The notes under the pieces are model-generated. The model ran no database searches. It worked only from the letters and a program-made list of their open reading frames with translations, and was not told the origin of the DNA. The position numbers were made by a program, and so were the translations under genes. This document shows, one piece after another, positions 6,270-14,439 of a stretch of 21,754 bases of DNA. Each line of letters starts with the position of its first letter. Within the stretch, counting starts at the first letter, position 1. Origin of the DNA: Oscillospiraceae bacterium. Lineage in GTDB: Bacteria; Bacillota; Clostridia; Oscillospirales; Ruminococcaceae. The stretch spans positions 1 to 21,754 of the forward strand of contig JAEDJD010000028.1 of the NCBI GenBank assembly GCA_016296505.1, written 5' to 3'.

Positions 6270-8627
6270 TTACTGCGGTTCGTAGACGGTTTTGGCATAA
6301 TCAACAGTTGCTTTGGCGTCCTTGGCATAGTAATCTGCGCCGATCGTTTCGGCATAATCCGCAGTCAGCACAGCGCCGCCGACAACGGTTTTACATTCCG
6401 GATACTGCTGACGCAGCAGCTTGATCGTCTCCTCCATTGCGCCGACGGTCGTTGTCATCAGCGCAGACAATCCGACGAGTTGAACCTGATTGGAAATAGC
6501 TGCGTCAACGATTTTCTGCGGCGGAACGTCTTTACCGAGATCAATCACTTCATAGCCATAGTTTTCAAGCAGCAGCCGGACGATGTTTTTTCCGATATCA
6601 TGGACGTCGCCCTGCACCGTCGCAATGACGATTCTGCCCTTATTCGCTTGATCGCCGCCCTGTTCGGACATTTGCTGTTTGATGACGCCAAATGCGCTCT
6701 GCGCTGCGGTTGCAGCCTGAATCAGCTGAGGCAAAAATACCTTTCCGGACTCATAATCCGCACCGACTGCGTCAAGCGCCGGAATCAGCATTTCGTTTAC
6801 AACATCAAGCGGCGCATAAGCTTTCAGAGCGTCGCGCGTTAGTATTGCGGCGTCCTGCCGCAGTCCGTGTATCACGGCGTCAGCAAGCGTCAGATTGTCA
6901 TTTGATGTTTGCGGTGAGGCGGATACGCCTGCGTCCTGATATGCGGCGATATAATTCTCACAATTTGCGTCAAATCCAGCAAGCATTCTATATGCGCGAA
7001 CCGTATCGGTCATGCCCTCCGCCATCGGATTCATGATCGGCAGCGTAAGACCGTTTGCGAGCGCCATGCAGAGGAAATTGCGGTTAATCAGCGGACGGTT
7101 CGGCAGTCCAAAGCTGATATTGGAAACGCCCAGCACGGTTTGCAGACCAAGTTCCTCCCGCACGCGCTGGACGGCACGCAGCGTCTCCGAGGGACCGTTT
7201 TCGCCGGTCGACGCAGTCAACGTCAGACAGTCGAGAAATACATCCTCTTTCGGAATACCGAGCTGCATGGCGGAATGCAGAATGCGTTCACCGATCGCAT
7301 AGCGCGCCTCTGCCGAAGACGGGATGCCGTTTTCATCGAGCGTGAGTCCGACGATTGCAGCGCCGTAATGCTTGACAAGCGGCAAAACGGTTTGCAGCGA
7401 CTCTGCTTTTCCGTTGACGGAATTCACAATAGGCTTACCCGGATAAATACGCAGTGCCGCTTCGAGCGCCGCCGGATCAGAGGAATCCAATTGCAAGGGC
7501 AGATCGGTGACCTCCAGAATCACCTGTACCGCCTGCGGCAGAATCTCCGACTCTTGGATACCCGGCGTTCCGACATTGACATCCAGAATATCCGCACCGG
7601 CTTCCGTCTGCGCGATTGCCTCACTGCGCAAATAATCAAAATCACCGTCGAGCAATGCCTGCTTCATGCGTTTTTTACCAGTCGGATTGATACGCTCGCC
7701 GATGATGCGCGGCATATCCAGCAAAACGGTTTTCGTACCGGAACAAACCGCCGTCGGGCGCGAACAGGATCGTTTGCCGCGATGAATCGGCTCCAGCTTG
7801 CTGCGAATCGCACGAATAAATTCCGGTGTTGTGCCGCAGCATCCACCAAAAAATTGCACACCGCATTCAGCATAGGCAGGCATCAGCGCTGCAAACGCAT
7901 CGGGTGAAAGGTCATATTCTCCGGTAACGGGATCAGGCAATCCGGCATTCGACTTTGCAATCAGCGGCAGCGAAGTCCAGCGAGCCATTTCCTGCATAAG
8001 CGGCAGTATCTCCTTCGGACCGAGCGAGCAGTTGACGCCGATTGCGGAAGCGCCGAGTCCTTCCAGCGTCAGAGCCGCCGCGGAGACCGGACATCCCGTA
8101 AAGGTTCTGCCGGTTTCGGTAAATGTCATTGTGACCATAAAGGGCAGCGACGTAGTCTCTTTCGCGGCAAGGACGGCGGCTTTCGTCTCAAGCAGATCGC
8201 TCATGGTTTCAATGACAATCAGATCGGCGCCTGCTTCCTCGCCTGCCTTGCACATGACGCGGAACGATTCATATGCCGCTTCAAAGGTCATTTGTCCGGC
8301 AGGCGGCAAAAGCTGTCCGGTCGGGCCGATATCCAGCGCAACGCAGACGCCATCCCCGACCGCGTCCTTTGCAAGCCGGATTGCCGCCTTGATGCTCTCC
8401 GCCGGATCGACGCCCGTACCGGCAAGCTTCAGCGGATTTGCGCCAAACGTATTGGCATAAACAATCTGGGAACCGGCTTCCGCATAGGCTTTATGTACTG
8501 CCGCCACACGTTCCGGCTCCGTCAGATTCAGCCGTTCCGGCAATTCGCCGGGCTGTAGGCGCAGCATCGTTCCCATACCGCCATCCAGATATACAAACTC
8601 ATTTAAAAGCAGTGTACGAAAGTCCAT
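6270..8627 (-). CDS. metH: Cobalamin-dependent methionine synthase, lacking the reactivation domain
   Basis: Transfers the methyl group of 5-methyltetrahydrofolate through cobalamin to homocysteine, giving methionine. Domains in order over 785 residues: homocysteine methyltransferase barrel (about 1-295) with zinc cysteines in GVNCSLGP and FFGGCCGTTP; pterin-binding barrel (about 305-570) starting IIGERINPTGKKR; cobalamin cap (about 590-665); and cobalamin-binding domain (about 668-785) with DVHDIG, whose His (about 676) is the expected lower cobalt ligand. The fourth, SAM-binding reactivation domain of the roughly 1,200-residue enterobacterial enzyme is missing; a separate gene at 9882-10562 supplies it. 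ATG 8627-8625 is preferred over an upstream TTG because ACAGGAG lies six bases before it. It follows the methyltransferase gene by 14 bases. Confidence 0.96.
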   Translation of the reverse strand: MDFRTLLLNEFVYLDGGMGTMLRLQPGELPERLNLTEPERVAAVHKAYAEAGSQIVYANTFGANPLKLAGTGVDPAESIKAAIRLAKDAVGDGVCVALDIGPTGQLLPPAGQMTFEAAYESFRVMCKAGEEAGADLIVIETMSDLLETKAAVLAAKETTSLPFMVTMTFTETGRTFTGCPVSAAALTLEGLGASAIGVNCSLGPKEILPLMQEMARWTSLPLIAKSNAGLPDPVTGEYDLSPDAFAALMPAYAECGVQFFGGCCGTTPEFIRAIRSKLEPIHRGKRSCSRPTAVCSGTKTVLLDMPRIIGERINPTGKKRMKQALLDGDFDYLRSEAIAQTEAGADILDVNVGTPGIQESEILPQAVQVILEVTDLPLQLDSSDPAALEAALRIYPGKPIVNSVNGKAESLQTVLPLVKHYGAAIVGLTLDENGIPSSAEARYAIGERILHSAMQLGIPKEDVFLDCLTLTASTGENGPSETLRAVQRVREELGLQTVLGVSNISFGLPNRPLINRNFLCMALANGLTLPIMNPMAEGMTDTVRAYRMLAGFDANCENYIAAYQDAGVSASPQTSNDNLTLADAVIHGLRQDAAILTRDALKAYAPLDVVNEMLIPALDAVGADYESGKVFLPQLIQAATAAQSAFGVIKQQMSEQGGDQANKGRIVIATVQGDVHDIGKNIVRLLLENYGYEVIDLGKDVPPQKIVDAAISNQVQLVGLSALMTTTVGAMEETIKLLRQQYPECKTVVGGAVLTADYAETIGADYYAKDAKATVDYAKTVYEPQ

Positions 8628-8641
8628 AAGAATCTCCTGTA

Positions 8642-9289
8642 TCAATCTACAGCAACCGTTTGATTGCGCAGTCGCTGAAAATCCATTCTCAATAATACTT
8701 TGCCATTCGGCAACGGTTTCGCGGCGCGAAATATGAGAGGATACTCAATTTCAGTCATCGTCGCGATCAATGTGTTTTCATCTATCGGATGGTGCACCGC
8801 ATCGAGCGAATCGAACGCATGAAGATAGGGGGAATCGGATACCCATTCTGTTGCATTGGCGTTCAACTGAATCGCTGTCGAAACATACGCCGGCGACGAC
8901 TGCAAAATCACGTTCCGGAACGCGTCATATCCGATATATTCAATCAGCAGATTTGCAATTACCAGCTGTGCCTGCGGAATTTTCTCTGCATCATGCACAA
9001 GATCCAGCCGCATACATCGCAGTACAGCGGACAACGCTGCAAATCGTTCCGAAGCAATGCGCAGATAGTCGCGATTAATGTCAATGCCGTAAACGGTACG
9101 ATATTTTTGCGTATTGATATGCTCCAGACCGTTTCCGCCGGCTACGCCAAGAATCATTGCCGATTCCACAGGATACGCGGCAAATTGTTCTTTCATCATG
9201 GCATTCATCGTCTGAAGCTGTCTGACAGAATCCAGACGCATATGCTTTTCATAAATATCCAGACTGATTTCTTCCCATGGATTCGCCAT
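8642..9289 (-). CDS. Class I SAM-dependent methyltransferase, substrate unknown
   Basis: A 215-residue soluble protein. The N-terminus begins MANPWEEISLDIYEKHM. Residues 45-54 (MILGVAGGNG) form the glycine-rich SAM-binding loop, followed by VYGIDINRDYL, whose Asp would contact the SAM ribose. The remainder has a Rossmann-like alternation but no substrate motif I recognise. ATG 9289-9287 has GAGG about ten bases upstream; a longer frame lacks such a site. It sits between the trmO remnant and metH, in the same direction and almost touching metH, so its expression is probably tied to methionine/SAM supply. The substrate cannot be inferred. Confidence 0.8.
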   Translation of the reverse strand: MANPWEEISLDIYEKHMRLDSVRQLQTMNAMMKEQFAAYPVESAMILGVAGGNGLEHINTQKYRTVYGIDINRDYLRIASERFAALSAVLRCMRLDLVHDAEKIPQAQLVIANLLIEYIGYDAFRNVILQSSPAYVSTAIQLNANATEWVSDSPYLHAFDSLDAVHHPIDENTLIATMTEIEYPLIFRAAKPLPNGKVLLRMDFQRLRNQTVAVD

Positions 9290-9386
9290 TGATATCGCCT
9301 CATTTCCGCATACGGGCATTCTGCGCAATCGCTAGACCACCGTATCCGACAGAAAATCATATTATATCGTGCAAGCCATTGCAGAT

Positions 9387-9842
9387 TCAAAAATAATGTG
9401 ACATGAAACGGTCTGTCCATTCCGGAACTGCCGCATCTCTTTTGTCGTAGATCGGATAATAAGGCTTGATATCCAGAACAGGTGTACCGTCAATTGCATC
9501 CAAACCTCTGACTGTCAGTTTCCGTTCCGAAACGGAAACGATCGCAGCGGCGGTCATACCGATTTGATTCGGACGATCTTTGCAGCGCTGCGAAAAAACA
9601 CCGACTTTGGGTATATCATCTCGATTCTGCGGTTTTTTCTGCAAATGCTTTTTCGGATCAAATTTCGCCTGATTTAATTAAAAGAGAATGATCGCATGAG
9701 AAAAGTGTTCAAGACCTGTCAGTCCCGAAGCATATGCTTCACACAACTCAATCTCTGAAACATCCTCTCCCCATGCAACATCCTTTTTCTCCCGCACCGC
9801 ATTCCGAACATAGCCGATCGGGCGCATAATCCATTCTTCCAT
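9387..9842 (-). pseudogene. trmO: trmO (TsaA family) tRNA methyltransferase interrupted by one in-frame TAA
   Basis: TsaA/TrmO proteins use SAM to methylate t6A at position 37 of certain tRNAs. The N-terminal part (from ATG 9842-9840, with GGAG six bases upstream) reads MRPIGYVRN and GLTGLEHFSHAIILF, then meets TAA at 9680-9678. In the same frame translation resumes directly as LNQAKFDPKKHL, then GVFSQRCKDRPNQIG and DGTPVLDIKPYYPIYD, ending at 9387. No bases are missing and there is no frameshift: a single codon separates two halves that together make a normal-length core domain (about 150 codons). The TAA stands where relatives have a hydrophobic or aromatic residue (FVFH, FYLH-like). Either a recent nonsense mutation, a base error or a read-through codon. 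It lies 39 bases after the reactivation gene. Confidence 0.85.
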
Positions 9843-9881
9843 TTGGATACTCCTGTCTGTTGTTTGATATATCAATGGCAG

Positions 9882-10562
9882 TCAAACCGAAAAGCATTCG
9901 GGATTTTCTCGCAGCGCCCTTGGACAATCATTATAATACGGGCATTCTGCGCAGGACTTGCCGCAGCAGAATCGCCGCGCATCCTGAACGGGACTATGCG
10001 ACAAGCCAATCACTGCCGTCACGGATTTCATCGGCAGCAGCGTCTGCGCCGTTGTGACCGTCAGACCGATTCTGCGCGGCGCGTCGAGCATCCGGATCAG
10101 ATCGCCCTGCTGTGTGATCGGAAAGTCGCCGTATCCGGCAGAAAACCGCGCTGTATAATACGGATACGGATGCTTTGTCCGGATTTCCGTTTCGAGATCA
10201 TTGCAAACGCGCTCGACCGCCGCGCCCGCGATCGCGTCCAGCATCACCGCCTGCGTCATATCCGTCACCGAAGCGCGCCGGATCAGCGCGTCAACCGAAG
10301 CGGAAAGCGTTGCCGCAAGCAGCACCGCCTCTTTGCATCCGGACAGATGCCGCGCGATATCTTCGCCCAATAAAGGCAAACCGCCGAGTATAACGCCCTC
10401 TGCGGTATGTTCGACCGGCAGCACACGGTAAATTGACCGCGGCTGTGCAGCATCACACAGCCGCGCAATATATACGTCGAGCGCCGCAGATAAATCCGCA
10501 TCCAATGCCGGCGTATGCAGATACGTCAGTATCTCGCTGCGGTCGAGATCGGAGGGATTCAT
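9882..10562 (-). CDS. Stand-alone methionine synthase reactivation protein with C-terminal Cys cluster
   Basis: Matches the cobalamin-dependent methionine synthase activation domain as a separate 226-residue protein. The SAM-binding signature R-x-x-x-G-Y is present as ARFSAGYGDFP (R and GY intact), followed by LDAPRRIGLT and SVTAVIG, as in the fused E. coli domain. It would bring SAM and an electron to inactive cob(II)alamin on MetH and re-methylate it. The C-terminus holds CCGKSCAECPYYNDCP, a cysteine spacing that suggests an iron-sulphur cluster, possibly the electron input. The ATG overlaps the metF stop by four bases (ATGA), implying translational coupling, and metH follows downstream in the same gene string. 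Confident on family; the cluster is inference. Confidence 0.92.
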   Translation of the reverse strand: MNPSDLDRSEILTYLHTPALDADLSAALDVYIARLCDAAQPRSIYRVLPVEHTAEGVILGGLPLLGEDIARHLSGCKEAVLLAATLSASVDALIRRASVTDMTQAVMLDAIAGAAVERVCNDLETEIRTKHPYPYYTARFSAGYGDFPITQQGDLIRMLDAPRRIGLTVTTAQTLLPMKSVTAVIGLSHSPVQDARRFCCGKSCAECPYYNDCPRALRENPECFSV

Positions 10563-11422
10563 ACGTTTCCGCCTTCTCCGATCTGCTCCATGATGTAGCG
10601 CGCGACATCGGGATTGTTCATGGTATAGATATGGACGCCGTCCACACCGTGCTCCAACAGATCGAGAATCTGCATGATCGCATATTCAAGACCGGCGGCT
10701 TTCAGCGAAGCCGGATCGTCCGAATAGCGCGCCATGAGCTTTGCAAGCCGATTCGGAATCGAAGCGCCGCAAAGCGAAACCATCCGTTCAATGGATTTTT
10801 TCGAGGTCACAGGCATGATGCCTGCCTCGACGGGTACCGTGATATTCTTCTGCGCCAGCTTCTCGCGGAACGCATAAAAATCCGGATTATAATAAAAAAG
10901 CTGTGAAATCAGGTGCGACGCGCCGGCGTCTACCTTTTCTTTCAGATGCGAAATATCCGTATCCAAATCGGGCGCTTCGGGGTGTCCTTCCGGATAGCAA
11001 GCCGCTGCAATATCAAAATCCCCATGTTCCAGAATAAATGCAATCAGATCGGCAGCATAGTGAAAATCGGTTTTCGGTTCTACATCGGGATTGCGGTCGC
11101 CGCGCAGCGCAAGGATATTGTCCACGCCCTTTTGCTTGAATATTTCGAGCTTTTCAAGGACAGATTCCTTTGTCTCATTGATGCACGGCAGATGCGCGAT
11201 CGACGGGATGCCGTGGGTATTCTGGAGCGTCTCGCAGATCTCCGCCGTAGACGCGCCCGGCACAGAACCGCCTGCGCCATAGGTTACGCTGATAAAATCC
11301 GGCTTCAGATTTTTCAGCGCCGCAAGCGTTTCATAGATGCTCTCAATCGGCACATTCGGTTTCGGCGGAAAGACCTCAAACGAGAGCACCGGCTTCTTTT
11401 CAAATAACTGGACTGCTTTCAT
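10559..11422 (-). CDS. metF: 5,10-methylenetetrahydrofolate reductase
   Basis: Flavoprotein that reduces methylene-THF to 5-methyl-THF, the methyl donor for MetH. All 287 residues fit the single-domain bacterial barrel: SFEVFPPK near the start (with the catalytic-type Glu), VTYGAGGS, ILALRGDRN, AACYPEGHPE, and QLFYYNPDFY toward the C-terminal half. A GAGG site lies seven bases before ATG 11422-11420. It follows the small ORF at 11432-11623 by ten bases and overlaps the reactivation gene by four. The pairing with a MetH and its reactivator explains the operon. Confidence 0.96.
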   Translation of the reverse strand: MKAVQLFEKKPVLSFEVFPPKPNVPIESIYETLAALKNLKPDFISVTYGAGGSVPGASTAEICETLQNTHGIPSIAHLPCINETKESVLEKLEIFKQKGVDNILALRGDRNPDVEPKTDFHYAADLIAFILEHGDFDIAAACYPEGHPEAPDLDTDISHLKEKVDAGASHLISQLFYYNPDFYAFREKLAQKNITVPVEAGIMPVTSKKSIERMVSLCGASIPNRLAKLMARYSDDPASLKAAGLEYAIMQILDLLEHGVDGVHIYTMNNPDVARYIMEQIGEGGNV

Positions 11423-11431
11423 ATAGATACC

Positions 11432-11623
11432 TCAAATCAGAGAGAATTTGGAATGCGGATTCAAGTCGGATACGATGCACAGATATGCCGCCGGATGATC
11501 AGACTGCCATACGGGAACCAGATGTAAAAACACCAGAGTCAGCGGCGGATAGGCAATGCTGCATATTTTCCTCACGACTACAATGATATCCAGAATGCCG
11601 GTCAGTTTTTGCAGCTTTGCCAT
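11432..11623 (-). CDS. Small hydrophobic protein of unknown function
   Basis: A 63-residue open frame between ung and metF in the same direction. ATG 11623-11621 has GAGG eight bases upstream and follows the ung stop by 25 bases; its own stop lies ten bases before metF. The frame is open further upstream into the ung end. The N-terminus is MAKLQKLTGILDIIVVVRK, and residues of about 10-38 are rich in I, V, L and aromatic residues, enough for one membrane segment, though an Arg-Lys pair interrupts it. No family is recognised. The tight fit between neighbours and the ribosome-binding site argue for a real gene; the lack of recognisable homologues argues for caution. Confidence 0.5.
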   Translation of the reverse strand: MAKLQKLTGILDIIVVVRKICSIAYPPLTLVFLHLVPVWQSDHPAAYLCIVSDLNPHSKFSLI

Positions 11624-11648
11624 ATTTGTTGCCTCAATCAATGTTCGG

Positions 11649-12320
11649 TCAATATACACGCCAGTCGATCGGCGTCATGCCGTTTGCCGAAAGAAACGCG
11701 TTGGTCTTAGAAAAATGCCGGCATCCGAAAAAGCCGTGATAGGCAGAAAGCGGACTCGGATGCGGACACTGTAGGATCAAATGCTTAGGATTCGTAATGA
11801 GCCTTTCCTTGGCGCGCGCATTGCCGCCCCAGAGCAGAAACACCATCGGCTGCTCACGCACATTGAGATGCCCGATGATTGCGTCGGTGAGCGTCTCCCA
11901 GCCCATGCCGTGGTGGGAATTTGCCTGTCCTGCGCGCACTGTCAGCGCAGCGTTGAGCAGCAGCACCCCCTGCTTTGCCCAACCGGTCAGATCGCCGGAG
12001 CCGCCGCGATTGTCAATCCCCGTATCATCATAGATTTCCTTGAAAATATTGACGAGCGAGGGCGGCGGCTGAACGCCCTGCCGGACAGAAAAGCTCAGAC
12101 CATGCGCTTGCCCCTCACCATGGTAGGGATCCTGTCCGAGAATGACGCATTTGACGTCCTTGTAGGCGGTATATTTCAGCGCATTGAAAATATCATACAT
12201 ATCCGGATAGATCTGCTTTGTGCGGTATTCCTGAATCAGAAACCGCCGCAGCCGCTGATAGCTTTCGCTTGCAAATTCCGGTGCAAGAATCATATCCCAG
12301 TCGTTACCGATATGAACCAT
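11649..12320 (-). CDS. ung: Uracil-DNA glycosylase, family 1
   Basis: Removes uracil from DNA to start base-excision repair. GQDPYHG lies at residues 62-68 with the catalytic Asp64, VLLLNAALTV follows, and HPSPLSAY begins at His187, the second catalytic residue. Length 223 is typical. The ATG at 12320-12318 begins four bases after the stop of the upstream membrane protein gene; its ribosome-binding site is weak (GGAA), which fits translational coupling. Confidence 0.97.
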   Translation of the reverse strand: MVHIGNDWDMILAPEFASESYQRLRRFLIQEYRTKQIYPDMYDIFNALKYTAYKDVKCVILGQDPYHGEGQAHGLSFSVRQGVQPPPSLVNIFKEIYDDTGIDNRGGSGDLTGWAKQGVLLLNAALTVRAGQANSHHGMGWETLTDAIIGHLNVREQPMVFLLWGGNARAKERLITNPKHLILQCPHPSPLSAYHGFFGCRHFSKTNAFLSANGMTPIDWRVY

Positions 12321-12324
12321 AACA

Positions 12325-12816
12325 TCATTCCATTTCTGTGATCAAATAATATGACCAATCCTTTTGCTTTAGCATGATCTGCGGCGCACCGGAAAGAACC
12401 GGCGTAGATTCCCGATAAGCAAGCACAAGATAATTGGAATTCAGCAGACCGCCGCTGCGAGGCGTGACAAAACGAACTGTTCCGTCCTCATAAACGATCT
12501 CACGAAAAGATGTCCGCATCAGCGAAATGACCGCGTCATTATAGCTTCGGCAGGCGTCGGAATCCTCGTTCGGTACGCCGAAATACGAATTGTCAATCGA
12601 AGGCAGAGCTGTGATATCATATCGGCTTTCTCCGCCCTTTTCCGACAGATAGGAAACGACTGCGTCCAGATCGCTCTGGCGTACATCCATGATTTCCGTT
12701 TGCAGATATTGCTCATTCAGCTTGGAATCGCGCAGCAGCAGATACCACAGACCGCCGCAGAGAATCAGAAATCCAAGCGCAAGATAAATCCAGTGTCTTA
12801 TTTTTGAATTTGACAT
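12325..12816 (-). CDS. Small membrane-anchored protein of unknown function
   Basis: A 163-residue protein with one N-terminal membrane segment (about residues 9-28, WIYLALGFLILCGGLWYLLL) after a short basic head, predicting an outward-facing soluble domain of about 130 residues. There is no lipobox and no family I recognise. A GGTGAG site lies upstream of ATG 12816-12814. It is the first gene of the string leading through ung to the methionine genes, four bases before ung. A pair of direct repeats lies upstream. Confidence 0.7.
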   Translation of the reverse strand: MSNSKIRHWIYLALGFLILCGGLWYLLLRDSKLNEQYLQTEIMDVRQSDLDAVVSYLSEKGGESRYDITALPSIDNSYFGVPNEDSDACRSYNDAVISLMRTSFREIVYEDGTVRFVTPRSGGLLNSNYLVLAYRESTPVLSGAPQIMLKQKDWSYYLITEME

Positions 12817-12841
12817 ATATCATACTCACCTTTTCTCTGTT

Positions 12842-12892
12842 TTTATAGTGATAATCGTCCATTCATATCTGCAAATCGCCGTAATCGTCCAT
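12842..12892 (-). promoter_or_regulatory. Candidate promoter with two 11-bp direct repeats 30 bp apart
   Basis: TAATCGTCCAT occurs exactly at 12852-12862 and again at 12882-12892, a centre spacing of 30 bases, close to three helical turns. On the minus strand the repeats precede a possible -10, TATAAA (12847-12842), with no good -35. Weak -35 plus phased repeats is the layout of an activator-dependent promoter; this reading is inference. The rest of 12817-12978 holds one 7-bp inverted repeat (12899-12905/12915-12921) and no gene. Confidence 0.4.
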
Positions 12893-12978
12893 GACGCCCG
12901 ATTCAGCCGCGTCCTGAATCGCCTTTTATCAGAGCGTTTCCGATGGGCTTCAGAGCAATGGAGCCGCGCGAAACGCAG

Positions 12979-14193
12979 TCAGTGGACGCGCGCGCTGCCC
13001 GCCCAGATGTTATCGGAGACATCGACCGGTACGCCGTCCTGTAAGAAAAACCGCGGTACACGCTCGCCAACCGCACAGACGACCTCATAATTGATTGTTC
13101 CGGTATTCTCCGCAATTTTATCGACATTGCAAAGCCCGTTCGCGTCGCCGAATACCGTCACGATGTCGCCAACCGAAATTCCTTTCGCGTCCGTGATATC
13201 CAGCATCAGCTGATCCATACACACTCTGCCGATCACCGGACAAAGCTGCTCGCGCACAAGCATATTACAGTTTCCGCAGCCATTTAATCGCCAGAAACCG
13301 TCTGCATAACCAATCGGCACCGTCGCAACCATACGCGGCGCGTCTGCGGTATAGGTTCTGCCGTAGCTGACGGTATCGCCTGCTTGAATGGTTTTGATAT
13401 GGGAAATCACGCTTTTCAACGCCATCACCGGACGCAGCTCAGGCAGATTGCGCGTCACACCGGACGGCGCAATTCCATAGAGCACAACGCCTGCACGCAC
13501 CATATCCAAATGCACATCCGGTAAATCGCCGACGGATGGTTTATCAAAAATTGCAGCACTGTTTGCACAGTGGCGCAGCGAAAACTGAATGCCGTAGCAG
13601 CCGAGCCGGTCGATCGCGTCGATGAAGTTTTCGTATTGGTCTGCGGTGAATTCGGCGCCGTCTTCAGCCTCATCCGCGACTGCAAAATGCGTAAAAATGC
13701 CCTCCGGCTTCAGGCACGGCAGCTTACAGACGGCAAGTGCGTCGGCAAGCTCGGAATGTCCGTTTCGGTGTTGAAAACCGATTCTGCCCATGCCGGTATC
13801 AATTTTAATATGCGTCTTGACGCGCACGCCGTCCGACATCGCCGCTTGTGAAAGCGATTCGCCATAGCTGCGCGAATATACGCACTGTGCAATATTCTGC
13901 TTTGCAAGAACGCCGGCGCATTCCGGCGGTGTGTAACCGAGAATCAGAATCGGGAGCGTAATCTGACCCTGCCGAAGCTGCAGCGCCTCCTCCAGATTGG
14001 ATACGGCAAGATAATCCGCGCCGAGCGATTCATAAAGCGCTGCCAGCCGGACGGCATTATGCCCATAGCCGTTTGCCTTAATGACGCAGCAAACCTTGGA
14101 TTCCGTCCGCACCGCTTTTCTGATCTGATGATAATTCCATGCAGCATGGTCGAGATTGATCTCCGCCCATGTCCGTTTACGAATGCCCTGCAC
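12979..14193 (-). CDS. alr: Alanine racemase
   Basis: PLP enzyme that interconverts L- and D-alanine for peptidoglycan. The PLP lysine is Lys39 in KANGYGHN and the catalytic tyrosine is Tyr277 in DTVSYGRTYTA; CMDQLM follows in the C-terminal beta domain. The 404-residue length is slightly above usual. The start is GTG 14193-14191: an in-frame stop lies three codons upstream and no earlier start exists. GGAG is 11 bases before GTG, rather far, while an out-of-frame ATG sits closer to the site and opens a seven-codon frame. This could lower alr translation. Own promoter; divergent from the phosphodiesterase gene. Confidence 0.96.
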   Translation of the reverse strand: MQGIRKRTWAEINLDHAAWNYHQIRKAVRTESKVCCVIKANGYGHNAVRLAALYESLGADYLAVSNLEEALQLRQGQITLPILILGYTPPECAGVLAKQNIAQCVYSRSYGESLSQAAMSDGVRVKTHIKIDTGMGRIGFQHRNGHSELADALAVCKLPCLKPEGIFTHFAVADEAEDGAEFTADQYENFIDAIDRLGCYGIQFSLRHCANSAAIFDKPSVGDLPDVHLDMVRAGVVLYGIAPSGVTRNLPELRPVMALKSVISHIKTIQAGDTVSYGRTYTADAPRMVATVPIGYADGFWRLNGCGNCNMLVREQLCPVIGRVCMDQLMLDITDAKGISVGDIVTVFGDANGLCNVDKIAENTGTINYEVVCAVGERVPRFFLQDGVPVDVSDNIWAGSARVH

Positions 14194-14228
14194 GAAGCAT
14201 CAGGCTCCTTTCCATTTTGTATACACGT

Positions 14229-14257
14229 ATTATAGCACAAACTGCCGGATTTGTAAA
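14229..14257 (-). promoter_or_regulatory. Sigma-A promoter of alr
   Basis: On the minus strand TTTACA (14257-14252) and TATAAT (14234-14229) are 17 bases apart, about 35 bases before the GTG start. Confidence 0.87.
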
Positions 14258-14355
14258 GCCAAAGCCCTGAGAAAAAAGAAAGCGGGAAAATCCTGCCGAT
14301 TTCATGAAACACAGATTTATCAAATTAGACAACCATACAAACTTTAAGGATCCGG

Positions 14356-14384
14356 TTGACGAAAGAATCCTGTTTTGATATAAT
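14356..14384 (+). promoter_or_regulatory. Sigma-A promoter of the phosphodiesterase gene
   Basis: TTGACG (14356-14361) and TATAAT (14379-14384) with a 17-base spacer. An AAAGGAG site precedes the ATG at 14440 by ten bases. Confidence 0.87.
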
Positions 14385-14439
14385 ATCATCAAGACATGGA
14401 ATCAAAATAATTCTGATTGCATAAAGGAGCGTCTACAAT

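Noticed and set aside
9205..9420. 71-codon minus-strand frame between trmO and the methyltransferase
   Set aside because: It overlaps the ends of both neighbours in another frame and has no ribosome-binding site or recognisable sequence.
11400..11660. Possible SAM or cobalamin riboswitch before metF
   Set aside because: The space before metF is filled by the small ORF and the ung end; no conserved riboswitch core or terminator is seen there.
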